Source: JAFAZJ01 sp964437145
GTDB lineage: Bacteria > Pseudomonadota > Alphaproteobacteria > Reyranellales > Reyranellaceae
Direction: 5' to 3'
Assembly (NCBI GenBank): GCA_964437145.1
Contig: CAYTFW010000001.1
Coordinates: 1-64,000, forward strand
Length of the DNA: 64,000 bases
Shown here: one piece after another, positions 7,890 to 16,409 of the stretch
Layout: the number at the start of each line of letters is the position of its first letter
Numbering within the stretch: the first letter of the stretch is position 1
Made by a program: the position numbers and the translations under genes
Notes under the pieces: generated by a model
What the model was told of the DNA's origin: nothing
Databases searched by the model: none
The model's input: only the letters and a program-made list of their open reading frames with translations

Positions 7890-7959
7890 CACTCTGCGCC
7901 CACCATTGCCGGCCCGCGAAACCTCGGGCACGGTCGAAACAGGAACCCGGGAGATCGCG

Positions 7960-8256
7960 ATGACCCTTCAGGAGTTGACCGAGAAGATGAAGGCCGGCGC
8001 CGGCAGCAAGAGCGCGTTCGGCAACACGGTGAAGTTCGCCACGCCGGAGGGCGCGATCTTCATCGACGGCAAGAGCACGCCGGTGGCCGTCAGCAACGAC
8101 GACAACGCCGCCGACTGCACCATCAAGATGGCGCTGTCCGACCTCGTCGATCTGGTCGGCGGCAAGCTCGACGGCATGTCGGCGTTCATGACCGGCAAGC
8201 TGAAGATCGAGGGCGACATGGGCGTTGCCATGAAGCTGCAGAGCATCCTGCGCTGA
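7960..8256 (+). CDS. SCP2 sterol-binding domain protein
   Basis: A 98-residue stand-alone SCP2 domain, a small soluble hydrophobic-pocket protein that binds lipids or acyl-CoAs. The C-terminal half carries the family pattern ALSDLVDLVGGKLDGMSAFMTGKLKIEGD. ATG at 7960 is preceded by GGGAG; an in-frame ATG at 7906 adds a tail atypical of the family. The gene has its own copy of the carboxylase-operon operator and probably serves the same hydrophobic acyl-CoA pathway (inference). Confidence 0.88.
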   Translation: MTLQELTEKMKAGAGSKSAFGNTVKFATPEGAIFIDGKSTPVAVSNDDNAADCTIKMALSDLVDLVGGKLDGMSAFMTGKLKIEGDMGVAMKLQSILR

Positions 8257-8282
8257 TCGACGGGGTAGCAGCGAGATCACGG

Positions 8283-8311
8283 AAGGCTGGCGGCGACGCC
8301 GGCCTTTCTGT
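8283..8311. terminator. Intrinsic terminator after the SCP2 gene
   Basis: A 10-bp stem (8283-8292 pairing with 8297-8306, one G-T pair) with a GCGA loop, followed by TCTGTTT on the plus strand. It lies 26 bp past the SCP2 stop and 11 bp before the convergent CGNR gene ends, so it may serve both strands. Confidence 0.6.
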
Positions 8312-8317
8312 TTGCGC

Positions 8318-8932
8318 TCAACTCTCGGCCTTTTTCTTCTTCGCGTAGTGGCGATGCGCCTTGGCGCGATTGCCGCAGCTGCTCATGGTGCACCAGCGGC
8401 GCGTGCCGCCGCGGCTGTCGTCGAGGAACAGCCACTGGCACTTGTCGTTGGCGCAGCGGCGCACGCGATCGAGCTTGCCGCTCATCATCAGGTCGCCCGC
8501 CGACCACAGCACTGACGCGAGCAGCGCCGGCACGCTGGCCTGCATGCGCGGCAGGGTCCATGCCATGCCGTGGTCGCTTGGTTGCAGCGCCGTGCGACCG
8601 GGGGCCTGCGCCAGCGCCTGATTGAGCGGCGCGAGCACCGTCGCGTCAGGCTGCCGGCCGCTCGCGACCTGGGCGAAGGCGCCGTGGATCGCCTCGCGGA
8701 TCGCCACCGATTGACGCAGCGCCTGCTCGGCCTGCCTGGGGTGGGCGCGCCAATGCGCCGCCACCTCGGCCACCGCGTCGGGCAGATGCGCTCGATTGGC
8801 CTCGCACCACGCCAGCAGATCCTCGGGTGCGTTGAGCGTCTCGGTCGAGGGGTCGCTGCCACGCCAGTACCGCGTGTTCACGAACTCCAGGCAGAGATCG
8901 GGCTTTGCCGCCGGGACGAGGGCTTCGCTCAT
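8318..8932 (-). CDS. ABATE/CGNR zinc-finger transcriptional regulator
   Basis: A 204-residue protein with an N-terminal stress-response (ABATE) domain and a C-terminal CGNR zinc finger. The finger is clear: CANDKCQWLFLDDSR followed by RRWCTMSSCGNRAKAHRHY, with four Zn-binding Cys and the CGNR motif (about residues 160-200). Such proteins are taken to be DNA-binding regulators. ATG at 8932 is used; a GTG at 8941 is possible. It is divergent from a glyoxalase-family gene and the shared promoter holds two palindromes that it, or another regulator, may bind. Confidence 0.88.
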   Translation of the reverse strand: MSEALVPAAKPDLCLEFVNTRYWRGSDPSTETLNAPEDLLAWCEANRAHLPDAVAEVAAHWRAHPRQAEQALRQSVAIREAIHGAFAQVASGRQPDATVLAPLNQALAQAPGRTALQPSDHGMAWTLPRMQASVPALLASVLWSAGDLMMSGKLDRVRRCANDKCQWLFLDDSRGGTRRWCTMSSCGNRAKAHRHYAKKKKAES

Positions 8933-8945
8933 GTCATCCACATAC

Positions 8946-9009
8946 TAACCATCTAGGTGGTTGACAAGGTGGGCACGGCAAAATACGACTATAACCGTCA
9001 AGACGGTTA
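8946..9009. promoter_or_regulatory. Divergent promoter with two operator-like palindromes
   Basis: Palindrome 2 is perfect: TAACCGTC-AA-GACGGTTA at 8992-9009, just before the glyoxalase ribosome-binding site. Palindrome 1 is weaker: TAACCATC-TA-GGTGGTTG at 8946-8963 (6 of 8 positions pair). Their starts are 46 bp apart. TTGTCA-N17-TATGTG on the minus strand would place palindrome 1 inside the CGNR core promoter, while TTGACA at 8961-8966 points toward the glyoxalase gene. The symmetry suggests a dimeric repressor of TetR type or the CGNR protein itself. Confidence 0.6.
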
Positions 9010-9020
9010 GGAGAGGACCG

Positions 9021-9398
9021 ATGCTGGACCATGTATCGATCGGGGTGAAGAACATCGCCCGTACCAAGAAGTTCTACGATTCGGTGATGAAGCCGCTGGG
9101 CTACACATGCCTGAGCGCCAGCGAGGGATCGCTGGGCTACGGCAAGGAGGGCGTGGTGTTCTGGATCAGCGCCAGCGAGGCGCCGGTGCCGGCGGACATG
9201 CGCTCTGGCCTGCACTTCTGCTTCACGGCGCCCGACCGCAAGGCGGTCGATGCCTTCCACGCCGCCGGCCTGAAGAACGGCGGCAAGGACAACGGCAAAC
9301 CGGGCGTACGGGCGGACTACAGCCCGACCTACTACGCGAGCTTCGTCATCGACCCGGATGGCTACCGGGTCGAGGCGTATTGCGGCTCAGCGGTTTGA
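9021..9398 (+). CDS. VOC-family (glyoxalase/bleomycin-resistance fold) protein
   Basis: A 125-residue vicinal-oxygen-chelate protein beginning MLDHVSIGVKNIARTKKFYD and ending FVIDPDGYRVEAYC, the two hallmark segments. It is one VOC module and would dimerise; the metal ligands cannot be assigned by eye, and neither can the substrate (glyoxalase, dioxygenase or resistance protein). ATG at 9021 follows TTAGGAGAGG. It is divergent from the CGNR regulator, which likely controls it. Confidence 0.88.
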   Translation: MLDHVSIGVKNIARTKKFYDSVMKPLGYTCLSASEGSLGYGKEGVVFWISASEAPVPADMRSGLHFCFTAPDRKAVDAFHAAGLKNGGKDNGKPGVRADYSPTYYASFVIDPDGYRVEAYCGSAV

Positions 9399-9410
9399 GG
9401 CGACTCGGTC

Positions 9411-9475
9411 GGGGCGCGCCACTCCAGTGGCGGGTCATTGGCAGGGAGAACGCGCCACTGGAGTGGCGCGCCCCC
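9411..9475. repeat. Inverted REP pair, ccACTCCAGTgg subtype
   Basis: Two hairpins in opposite orientation between convergent genes: GCGCCAC-TCCA-GTGGCG (9416-9432) and GCGCCAC-TGGA-GTGGCGC (9452-9469), flanked by GGGGC/GCCCC. They share loop and architecture with the REPs around the RAYT gene at 44.3 kb, but the stem has A-T where those have G-C. Confidence 0.85.
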
Positions 9476-9486
9476 AGCGGGCGGCG

Positions 9487-11082
9487 CTAGAACCCGACGG
9501 CGGCGCCGTCGCGGCGGCTCTCCGAGGCGCCGAGGTATGGGCCGCCGTCGGGGAAGCGCCAGATGATCTGGCTCGAGCCGAAATCGTTGCTCGGCCACTG
9601 GGTGCGCGTGACCTTGTGGCCGCGCGCTTCCAGGCCCTGCAGCGTCGCCTCGGGCATGTGCTCCTCGGCCCAGACCTCGCCGCTCTCGTGGATACGCCAG
9701 CGCGGCGCGTCGATCGCGGCTTGCGGGTTCTGGCCGAAATCGACGATGCGCGAGAACACCTGCATGTGACCCTGGGGCTGCATGCCGCCGCCCATCAGGC
9801 CGAAGGTGGCCACCGGCTTGCCGTCCTTGGTGATGAAGGCGGGGATGATGGTGTGGAACGGCCGCTTGCCGGGTCCCACCATGTTGGGGTGCTTCGGGTC
9901 GAGCACGAAGCCGGAGGCGCGATTTTGCAGCGCGATGCCGGTGCCGGGCACGACCACGCCCGAGCCGAAGCCCGAGTAGTTCGACTGGATCAGCGAGACC
10001 ATCATGCCGTTCTCGTCGGCGGCACTAAGGTAGATCGTGCCGCTGAGCTTGGGCGCGCCGGCGCCGAATTGCTGCGCCTTCTTCGGATCGATCAGCTTGG
10101 CGCGCGACTTCAGGTAGCCCTTGTCGAGCATCTGCGCCGGCGTCACCGTCATATGCGCCGGATCCGAGACGTACTTGAACAGGTCGGCATGGGCGAGCTT
10201 CATCGCCTCGATGCGCAGATGCGCGACGTCGGGCCCGTCGGCGTCGTGGCCGGCGAGATCGAAGTTCTCGAGGATACCGAGCGCCATGCAGGCGGCGATG
10301 CCCTGACCATTGGGCGGGATCTCATGCAAGGTCGTGCCGTGATAGGTGAGCCCGATGGGATCAACCCAGTCGGCCTTGTGTGCGGCGAGGTCCGAGGCGC
10401 GCAAGGTGCCGCCGCACTCGATGGCCCACTTCTCCATCTTCTGCGCGAGTTCGCCACGGTAATAGGCCTCGCCCTTGCTCTCGGCGATCAGCTTCAGCGT
10501 CCGCGCCTGGTCGGGGAATTTCCACAGCTCGCCCGGCTTGGGGGCGCGGCCGTTGGGAATGAACGCCGGGGCCCAGCCTGGCTGGTCCTTCAGGCGATTG
10601 ATCTGCCGGTCCCACTGGCGCGCCACCATGTAGGACACGCGATAGCCGTCATGGGCGTAGCGGATCGCCGGCTCGAACAGATCGGCGAAGGGCAGCTTGC
10701 CGTACTTGGCGTGCAGGCCGACCCACAGCGACACGCAGCCCGGCACGCTCACCGAATCCCAGCCGACATCGGGCATCTTATCCTTGCCGGCAAAACGGTC
10801 GGGCGTCATCAGCGCCGGCGCGCGACCCGAGGCATTCATGCCCACCAGCTTCTGGCCATCCCACAGGATGCAGAAGGCATCGGAGCCTATGCCGTTCATC
10901 GTCGGCTCGGTGATGGTGAGCGTGATGGCCGTGGCGATCGCCGCGTCCACCGCGTTGCCGCCCTTGGCCAGCATGCGCAGGCCCGCGGTCGCCGCGAGAT
11001 GCTGCGAGGTCGCCACGACATTGCTGGCAAAGACCGGCAACTTCTTGGAGCTATACGGAAAATCGTAGGAGAAAGACGGCAC
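9487..11082 (-). CDS. Gamma-glutamyltransferase-family (Ntn-hydrolase) enzyme
   Basis: A 531-residue protein of the gamma-glutamyltransferase/oxamate amidohydrolase family, made as a precursor that cleaves itself before a catalytic Thr. The likely nucleophile is the Thr in LSGTIYLSAADENG (about residue 345), and PGTGIALQNRA and GLMGGGMQPQGH are typical of the small subunit. GTG at 11082, with AGAGG upstream, is used; the open frame continues upstream but reads as low-complexity Arg/Ser. No signal peptide is visible, so it is probably cytoplasmic and may be an amidohydrolase rather than a glutathione hydrolase. Confidence 0.88.
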   Translation of the reverse strand: MPSFSYDFPYSSKKLPVFASNVVATSQHLAATAGLRMLAKGGNAVDAAIATAITLTITEPTMNGIGSDAFCILWDGQKLVGMNASGRAPALMTPDRFAGKDKMPDVGWDSVSVPGCVSLWVGLHAKYGKLPFADLFEPAIRYAHDGYRVSYMVARQWDRQINRLKDQPGWAPAFIPNGRAPKPGELWKFPDQARTLKLIAESKGEAYYRGELAQKMEKWAIECGGTLRASDLAAHKADWVDPIGLTYHGTTLHEIPPNGQGIAACMALGILENFDLAGHDADGPDVAHLRIEAMKLAHADLFKYVSDPAHMTVTPAQMLDKGYLKSRAKLIDPKKAQQFGAGAPKLSGTIYLSAADENGMMVSLIQSNYSGFGSGVVVPGTGIALQNRASGFVLDPKHPNMVGPGKRPFHTIIPAFITKDGKPVATFGLMGGGMQPQGHMQVFSRIVDFGQNPQAAIDAPRWRIHESGEVWAEEHMPEATLQGLEARGHKVTRTQWPSNDFGSSQIIWRFPDGGPYLGASESRRDGAAVGF

Positions 11083-11200
11083 GGAGCGACCTCTGGCAAT
11101 TCGGCGGCCGCACCCTACCGCCGGGTCCCGCGCGGTGAAAGGGCCGCGCTCGCATCGCTGCCCGTCTATACTGCCGCCGCTCCGGAGGCGGGAGGCGAGG

Positions 11201-11917
11201 ATGTCGGCAGAAACCTTGTGGATCGTGGGCTGCGTCGTCCTCGGCGTGATCGGCCTGCTGCTGGTGCTGCGCGGGCGCAAGGGCGCCGAGGTTGTAGGTG
11301 GCGACCAGAAGCCCGCCGCGCCGCGTCCGGTGGCCGCGCCGCCCTCTGCGCCGCAACCCGTGACGACGACGCTGTCGCCGCTCGATCACCATGTCCGCAA
11401 GCTCGCCGCCCAGGGCGACAAGATCGAGGCGATCAAGGCGGTCCGCGATCATACCGGGCTGGGGCTCAAGGAAGCCAAGGACTACGTCGAGGCGATCCCG
11501 AATGTCGTGCCGCTGGCGAATTTCGGCCACGCCACGCCGGCGGACCAGGGATTGAAGGACGAGGCGATGGTGCGCCAGGCGGCCTGGCAGCTCGTCGCGA
11601 AGGGCCAGAAGATCGAAGCGATCAAGCTCATCCGCGAAAACACCGGCTGGGATCTCAAGCGTTCCAAGGAATACGCCGATGCCCTTGACGGCGCGCCGGC
11701 GCCGCAACCCACTGGCGCGCAGGCGGTGTTCGTCGGCACCGACCTCAGCGAGCTGGCCGACTCGCCTTTCGTGCGCCGTGCCATTGAGCGGGCCCATGAG
11801 AAGGGTATGTCGATGCAGGACATCACGGCGATGATCGTGAAGCTTACGGGCAAGAGCGAGGCCGAGGCCTCGGCGCTGGTCGAGCGCATGAAGCCCAGCC
11901 AGTCGCCGATCGTGTGA
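11201..11917 (+). CDS. Membrane-anchored protein with two ribosomal L7/L12 C-terminal-like domains
   Basis: A 238-residue protein: one transmembrane helix (residues 6-24), a Pro/Ala-rich linker (35-58), then two copies of a motif very like the L7/L12 C-terminal fold. The first is KIEAIKAVRDHTGLGLKEAKD (residues 74-94) and the second KIEAIKLIRENTGWDLKRSKE (137-157). A third helical segment (about 185-235) closes the protein. In L7/L12 this surface binds translation GTPases; here the role is unknown. ATG at 11201 follows GGAGGCGAGG, and an SDR gene follows after 17 bp. Confidence 0.8.
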   Translation: MSAETLWIVGCVVLGVIGLLLVLRGRKGAEVVGGDQKPAAPRPVAAPPSAPQPVTTTLSPLDHHVRKLAAQGDKIEAIKAVRDHTGLGLKEAKDYVEAIPNVVPLANFGHATPADQGLKDEAMVRQAAWQLVAKGQKIEAIKLIRENTGWDLKRSKEYADALDGAPAPQPTGAQAVFVGTDLSELADSPFVRRAIERAHEKGMSMQDITAMIVKLTGKSEAEASALVERMKPSQSPIV

Positions 11918-11934
11918 GAGCGGAGGAGAAGCGC

Positions 11935-12732
11935 ATGTCGGACTGGCTTGGTCTGAAGGACAAGGTCGTGGTGATCACCGGCGCCGGTGGCGGGCTGGGC
12001 GCAGAGATGGCGCGCGCCTTCGCCGCGGAGGGCGCGCATACCGTGCTGCTCGAACGCGACTTGCCGCGCGCCGAGGCGGTGGCCGGTGAGCTGCGCAAGC
12101 AAGGCGGCAAGTCGCTGGCCATTGGCTGCGATACCGCCGATGCCGGCAGTGTCGCGGCGGCGGCGGAGCGCGCGACCAAGGAGATCGGCCCGGCCGACGC
12201 GCTGATCAACACGGCGGCGATCCTTCGGCCAGGTGCGCTCGACACGCTGTCGGCGAATGACTGGAGCGCGCAGATCGCGATCAACCTCACCGGCTATCTG
12301 CTCTGCGCGCAGGCCTTCGGCCGCGCCATGCTGGCGCGCGGCAGTGGCGCGCTGGTGCATGTCACGTCGATCGCCGGCAGCGAGCCGCAGCCATTCAGCG
12401 GCGCCTACAGCGTCACCAAGGCCGGCGTCACCATGCTCTCGCGCCAGCTCGCCTACGAATGGGGACCCAAGGGTGTGCGCAGCAACGCGCTGGCGCCGGG
12501 CTTGGTGCGGACGCCACTGTCGGAAGCTTTCTACCAGGCGCCCGGCGTCGCCGAGCGCCGCGCCGCCATGGTGCCGCTGCGCCGCATCGCGCAGCCCAAC
12601 GACATGGCCGATGTGGCGCTGTGGCTGTGCAGCGCGCGCAGTTCCTACGTCACTGGCCAGGAGATCGTGGTCGATGGCGGCCTGGCACAGACCATCATGG
12701 GCTCCGTGCCGCGGCCGGGGTTTGGCGGGTAA
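11935..12732 (+). CDS. SDR-family NAD(P)-dependent oxidoreductase
   Basis: A 265-residue classical short-chain dehydrogenase with a TGAGGGLG cofactor motif, a Ser in VHVTSIAGS, the YSVTK catalytic pair and a C-terminal VTGQEIVVDGG segment. The structural NNAG is changed to NTAA. ATG at 11935 with GGAGGAG upstream is used instead of a GTG overlapping the previous gene. It is probably co-transcribed with the L7/L12-like gene. The substrate is unknown. Confidence 0.9.
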   Translation: MSDWLGLKDKVVVITGAGGGLGAEMARAFAAEGAHTVLLERDLPRAEAVAGELRKQGGKSLAIGCDTADAGSVAAAAERATKEIGPADALINTAAILRPGALDTLSANDWSAQIAINLTGYLLCAQAFGRAMLARGSGALVHVTSIAGSEPQPFSGAYSVTKAGVTMLSRQLAYEWGPKGVRSNALAPGLVRTPLSEAFYQAPGVAERRAAMVPLRRIAQPNDMADVALWLCSARSSYVTGQEIVVDGGLAQTIMGSVPRPGFGG

Positions 12733-12749
12733 CGTGGGCAAGAACGATC

Positions 12750-12814
12750 TGTCATCCCGAGCGTAGCGAGGGATCCAGGTCGGCACTGGATCCCTCGCTA
12801 CGCTCGGGATGACA
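12750..12814. repeat. Palindromic intergenic repeat, GAGCGTAGCGAGG family, copy 2
   Basis: A perfect 29-bp inverted repeat (12750-12778 and 12786-12814) with a 7-bp spacer, lying between convergent genes. Arms start TGTCATCCCGAGCG and end CGCTCGGGATGACA. It could fold into a very stable hairpin and stop transcription from both sides. The lack of any mismatch suggests recent amplification or selection for pairing. Confidence 0.92.
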
Positions 12815-12829
12815 TGATTTGGCGGTGAG

Positions 12830-15800
12830 TTACTCCGCGGCCATCGCCGGCGGCTGCGCCGGGCTGCGGAAGAGGGCGAGCAGGTTGGCCTCGCGCTCCT
12901 TGGCCTTCTTCAGGTTCTTCTCCTTCACGTGGCCGAAGCCGCGGATGGTCTCGGGCAGGCCAGCGATCTGCACCGCCAGCGCGTGATTCGACTGGTCGAG
13001 CTTGCCGATGATCTCTGACAGCGTCTCCATATACTCGTCGATCAGGCGCCGCTCGGTGCGCCGCTCCTCGGTGTAGCCGAAGATGTCGAAGGCGGTGCCG
13101 CGCAGACCCTTGAGTTTGACCAGCACGCGGAACATCGAGAACACCCACGGACCATACTCGCCCTTCTTCAGCTCACCGGTGACCGGATCGCGGTCGGCCA
13201 GCAGCGGCGGTGCGAGATTGAACTTCAGCTTGAAGTCGCCTTCGAACTGCGTGCGCAGCTTCTTCTCGAAATCGCCGTCGGTGTAGAGGCGGGCGACCTC
13301 GTACTCGTCCTTGTAGGCCATCAGCTTGTGCAGCGAGCGGGCCACCGCCTCGGCCAAGCCCGTGCGGCCCTTGGCGCGCGCCTTCTCGGCCGACGCGACC
13401 TTCTCGACGAAGGCGCGATAGCGCTCGGCGTAAGTGGCGTTCTGGTAGGCCGTGAGCAGCGCGACGCGCTTGCTCACCAGCTCGTCGAGCGATTGCGGCG
13501 GCAGCTTCTCCTCGCGGATCTGCGGTCGCGCCACGGCCTCGACCGCGGCCGGATCGTGCGCCGCCAGCCGGCCCCAATCGAAGGTGCGCAGGCTGGTGTC
13601 GACCGCCACGCCGTTGAGCTCGATGGCGCGGCGTAGCGCCTGTAGCGACAGCGGGATCAGGCCCTTCTGCCAGGCGTAGCCGACCATGAACAGGTTGGTG
13701 GCGATCGAGTCGCCGAGGATCGCGGTGGCGAGCCCGGTGGCGTCGACGAACTCCGCGCTCGACGAACCAGTCGCCTCGCGGATCGAGCGCATCATGGCCT
13801 GCTGCTCGAAGTTGATGTCGTTATCGATGACGAACGAGGCGGTCGGCGCGACATAGCCGTTGATCACCGCGCGCGTCACGCCCTGCTCGATGCGCGACAG
13901 CGCCGCCGGCGCCGCGGCCACCACCATGTCGCAGCCCAGCACCAAATTGGCGCCGCCGGCGGCGATGCGCACGGCGTGCAGGTCGCCGGGCGTCGGCGCC
14001 AGGCGCACGTGGCTCATCACCGCGCCGTTCTTCTGCGCCAGGCCGGTGAAGTCGAGCGAGGTGCAGCCGCGGCCTTCGAGATGGGCGGCCATGGCGATCA
14101 GCTGGCCGACGGTGATGACGCCGGTGCCGCCGATGCCGGTGACGAGAATGCCGTAGGCCTCGTTGAGTGGCCGCACGGTGGGCATTGGCAAGTTGGCGAA
14201 CGGATCGTCCTGCACCGAATCGGCCGCGGCCTTGCGGTTGCGCTTCAGCCGGCCGCCATGGACGGTGACGAAGCTCGGGCAGAAGCCGTTGACGCAGGAG
14301 AAATCCTTGTTGCAGTTGCTCTGGTCGATCTGGCGCTTGCGGCCAAGCTCGGTCTCCAGCGGCCGCACCGACACGCAATTGCTCTTCTCCGAGCAGTCGC
14401 CGCAGCCCTCGCACACCGAATCGTTGATGAAGGCGCGCTTCTGCGGATCGGGGAAGGTGCCGCGCTTGCGCCGGCGGCGCTTCTCGGCGGCGCAGGTCTG
14501 GTCGTAGACCAGCACCGTCAGGCCGGGCGTCTCGCGCAGCTCCTTCTGCACCGCGTCGAGCTCGTCGCGGTGGTGGATGGTGACGCCGGGCGCGAAGTCG
14601 CTGCCCATCGGATACTTGTCGGGCTCGTCGGTGACGACGACGACGCGCTGCGCACCCTCGGCCGCGACCTGCCGCGTGATCTGCGGCACGGTGAGCGGGC
14701 CGTCATGCGGCTGGCCGCCGGTCATGGCGACGGCGTCGTTGAACAGGATCTTGTAGGTGATGTTGACGCCGGCGGCGCCGGCGGCGCGGATCGCCATCAG
14801 GCCGGAGTGGTGATAGGTGCCGTCGCCCAGATTCTGGAAGATGTGCTTTTCCGACGTGAACGGCGCCGAGCCGATCCACGGCACGCCTTCGCCGCCCATA
14901 TGCGTGATCAGCGACGTGCGACGGTGCGGCATCAGCATCGCCATGCCGTGGCAGCCGATGCCGGCCATGGCGCGGCTGCCATCGGGCACCCGGGTCGAGG
15001 TGTTGTGCGGGCAGCCCGAGCAGAAGAACGGCGTGCGTACCGTCTTGGGTGGCGGCGCCTGCAGCAGCTTTTCCTTGGCCTCGACGCGGGCCAGGCGCTG
15101 GATGATCTCCGGCCCGCCTTCGCCGCGCTGCTTCAGCCGCTCGGCGATGACGCGCGCCACGCCGGTGGGCGACAGCTCGCCTTCGGTCGGCTGGATACGC
15201 CGGCCGCTCTCGTCGTACTTGCCGATGATCTTGGGCCGGCGCTCGGCCGGCGTGTTGTAGAGCAGCTTGGTGAGCTGATCCTCGAGGATCTCGCGCTTCT
15301 CCTCGACGACGATCACTTCCTCGAGGCCCTCGGCGAAGGCGCGCGCGCGCACCGGCTCGAGCGGCCAGGTCATGCCGACCTTGTAGAGACGAATGCCGAG
15401 CTGCAGCGCCTTGTCCTCGGTGATGCCGAGGTCTTCCATCGCCTGGCGTGTGTCGAGATAGGCCTTGCCCGTTGTCATGATGCCAATGCGCGCCTTGGGC
15501 GGATCGAACACCAGCTTGTCGATGGCGTTGGCGCGCGCGAAGGCCTTCACCGCCTCGAGCTTGTAGAGGTGCAGGCGCTTTTCCTGCTCCATCGGCGGAT
15601 CGGGATTGCGGATGTTCAAGCCACCCGGTGGGATCTCGAAGTCGGCGGGGATCACGACCTTGAGATTGTCGGGATCGATGTTGACCGAGGCGCCGCTCTC
15701 GACCGTCTCGGAGATCGCCTTGAAGCCGATCCAGCACCCGGAATAGCGCGACATCGCGAAGCCGAGCAGGCCGAAATCGATGTACTCCTGCACCGTCGCC

Positions 15801-16345
15801 GGATTGAGCACCGGCACTAGCGCCGCCTGGAACACCTGCTCGGACTGATGCGGCAGGGTCGAGGACTGGCAGCCATGGTCGTCGCCGGCCAGCACCAGCA
15901 CGCCACCGTTGGGCGAAGAGCCGGCGGCATTGCCGTGCTTGATCGGGTCCATCGAGCGGTCGACACCCGGGCCCTTGCCGTACCAGATGGCGAAGACGCC
16001 ATCGACCGTGGCGCCCTGGAACAGGTTGACCTGCTGCGTGCCCCACACGGCGGTGGCGGCGAGGTCCTCGTTGAGGCCGGGCTTGAAGTGGATGTTGTTG
16101 GAGGCGAGGAACTTCTTCGCACTCCACAGCGCGTTGTCGTACATGCCCAGCGGTGAGCCACGGTAGCCCGAGATAAAGCCGCCGGTGTTGAGCCCGGCGG
16201 CCTGGTCGCGCTGGCGCTGCATCATCGGCAGGCGCACCAGTGCTTGGATGCCGGTGAGGTACACGCGGCCGCGCTCACGGACGTAGCGGTCCTCCAGCGT
16301 GTAGTTGTCGAGCGTCAGGTCGGCGATCTTCGCTGGCGCGTTCAT
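12830..16345 (-). CDS. Indolepyruvate ferredoxin oxidoreductase, fused subunits
   Basis: A 1171-residue fused 2-oxoacid:ferredoxin oxidoreductase that decarboxylates aryl-pyruvates to aryl-acetyl-CoA and reduces ferredoxin, with thiamine diphosphate. The N-terminal half holds the pyruvate-oxidoreductase-type domain and a TPP-binding part (GIGCHGMAMLMPHR). A Cys-rich cluster (CEGCGDCSEKSNC and CNKDFSC, about residues 650-700) fits an Fe-S centre. The C-terminal part has the gamma-subunit motif GIGGTGVITVGQL. Full length, with a typical C-terminal DUF6537-like tail. It would act in Phe/Tyr/Trp breakdown. It stands alone next to a creatininase-family gene. Confidence 0.93.
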   Translation of the reverse strand: MNAPAKIADLTLDNYTLEDRYVRERGRVYLTGIQALVRLPMMQRQRDQAAGLNTGGFISGYRGSPLGMYDNALWSAKKFLASNNIHFKPGLNEDLAATAVWGTQQVNLFQGATVDGVFAIWYGKGPGVDRSMDPIKHGNAAGSSPNGGVLVLAGDDHGCQSSTLPHQSEQVFQAALVPVLNPATVQEYIDFGLLGFAMSRYSGCWIGFKAISETVESGASVNIDPDNLKVVIPADFEIPPGGLNIRNPDPPMEQEKRLHLYKLEAVKAFARANAIDKLVFDPPKARIGIMTTGKAYLDTRQAMEDLGITEDKALQLGIRLYKVGMTWPLEPVRARAFAEGLEEVIVVEEKREILEDQLTKLLYNTPAERRPKIIGKYDESGRRIQPTEGELSPTGVARVIAERLKQRGEGGPEIIQRLARVEAKEKLLQAPPPKTVRTPFFCSGCPHNTSTRVPDGSRAMAGIGCHGMAMLMPHRRTSLITHMGGEGVPWIGSAPFTSEKHIFQNLGDGTYHHSGLMAIRAAGAAGVNITYKILFNDAVAMTGGQPHDGPLTVPQITRQVAAEGAQRVVVVTDEPDKYPMGSDFAPGVTIHHRDELDAVQKELRETPGLTVLVYDQTCAAEKRRRRKRGTFPDPQKRAFINDSVCEGCGDCSEKSNCVSVRPLETELGRKRQIDQSNCNKDFSCVNGFCPSFVTVHGGRLKRNRKAAADSVQDDPFANLPMPTVRPLNEAYGILVTGIGGTGVITVGQLIAMAAHLEGRGCTSLDFTGLAQKNGAVMSHVRLAPTPGDLHAVRIAAGGANLVLGCDMVVAAAPAALSRIEQGVTRAVINGYVAPTASFVIDNDINFEQQAMMRSIREATGSSSAEFVDATGLATAILGDSIATNLFMVGYAWQKGLIPLSLQALRRAIELNGVAVDTSLRTFDWGRLAAHDPAAVEAVARPQIREEKLPPQSLDELVSKRVALLTAYQNATYAERYRAFVEKVASAEKARAKGRTGLAEAVARSLHKLMAYKDEYEVARLYTDGDFEKKLRTQFEGDFKLKFNLAPPLLADRDPVTGELKKGEYGPWVFSMFRVLVKLKGLRGTAFDIFGYTEERRTERRLIDEYMETLSEIIGKLDQSNHALAVQIAGLPETIRGFGHVKEKNLKKAKEREANLLALFRSPAQPPAMAAE

Positions 16346-16409
16346 GCTGGCGTTTCCTTACGCATGTTCGGTTTGCTGAACGGCAGTTTATAGGAACCGC
16401 GGCGAGCCG

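Noticed and set aside
9358..11688. Plus-strand open frame of about 776 codons opposite the gamma-glutamyltransferase-like gene
   Set aside because: It is a shadow of the minus-strand gene and runs out of frame through the L7/L12-like gene; no plausible start or domain.
13976..15820. Plus-strand open frame inside the indolepyruvate oxidoreductase gene
   Set aside because: The opposite strand encodes a complete, well-recognised enzyme; the frame is His/Arg/Asp-rich shadow.
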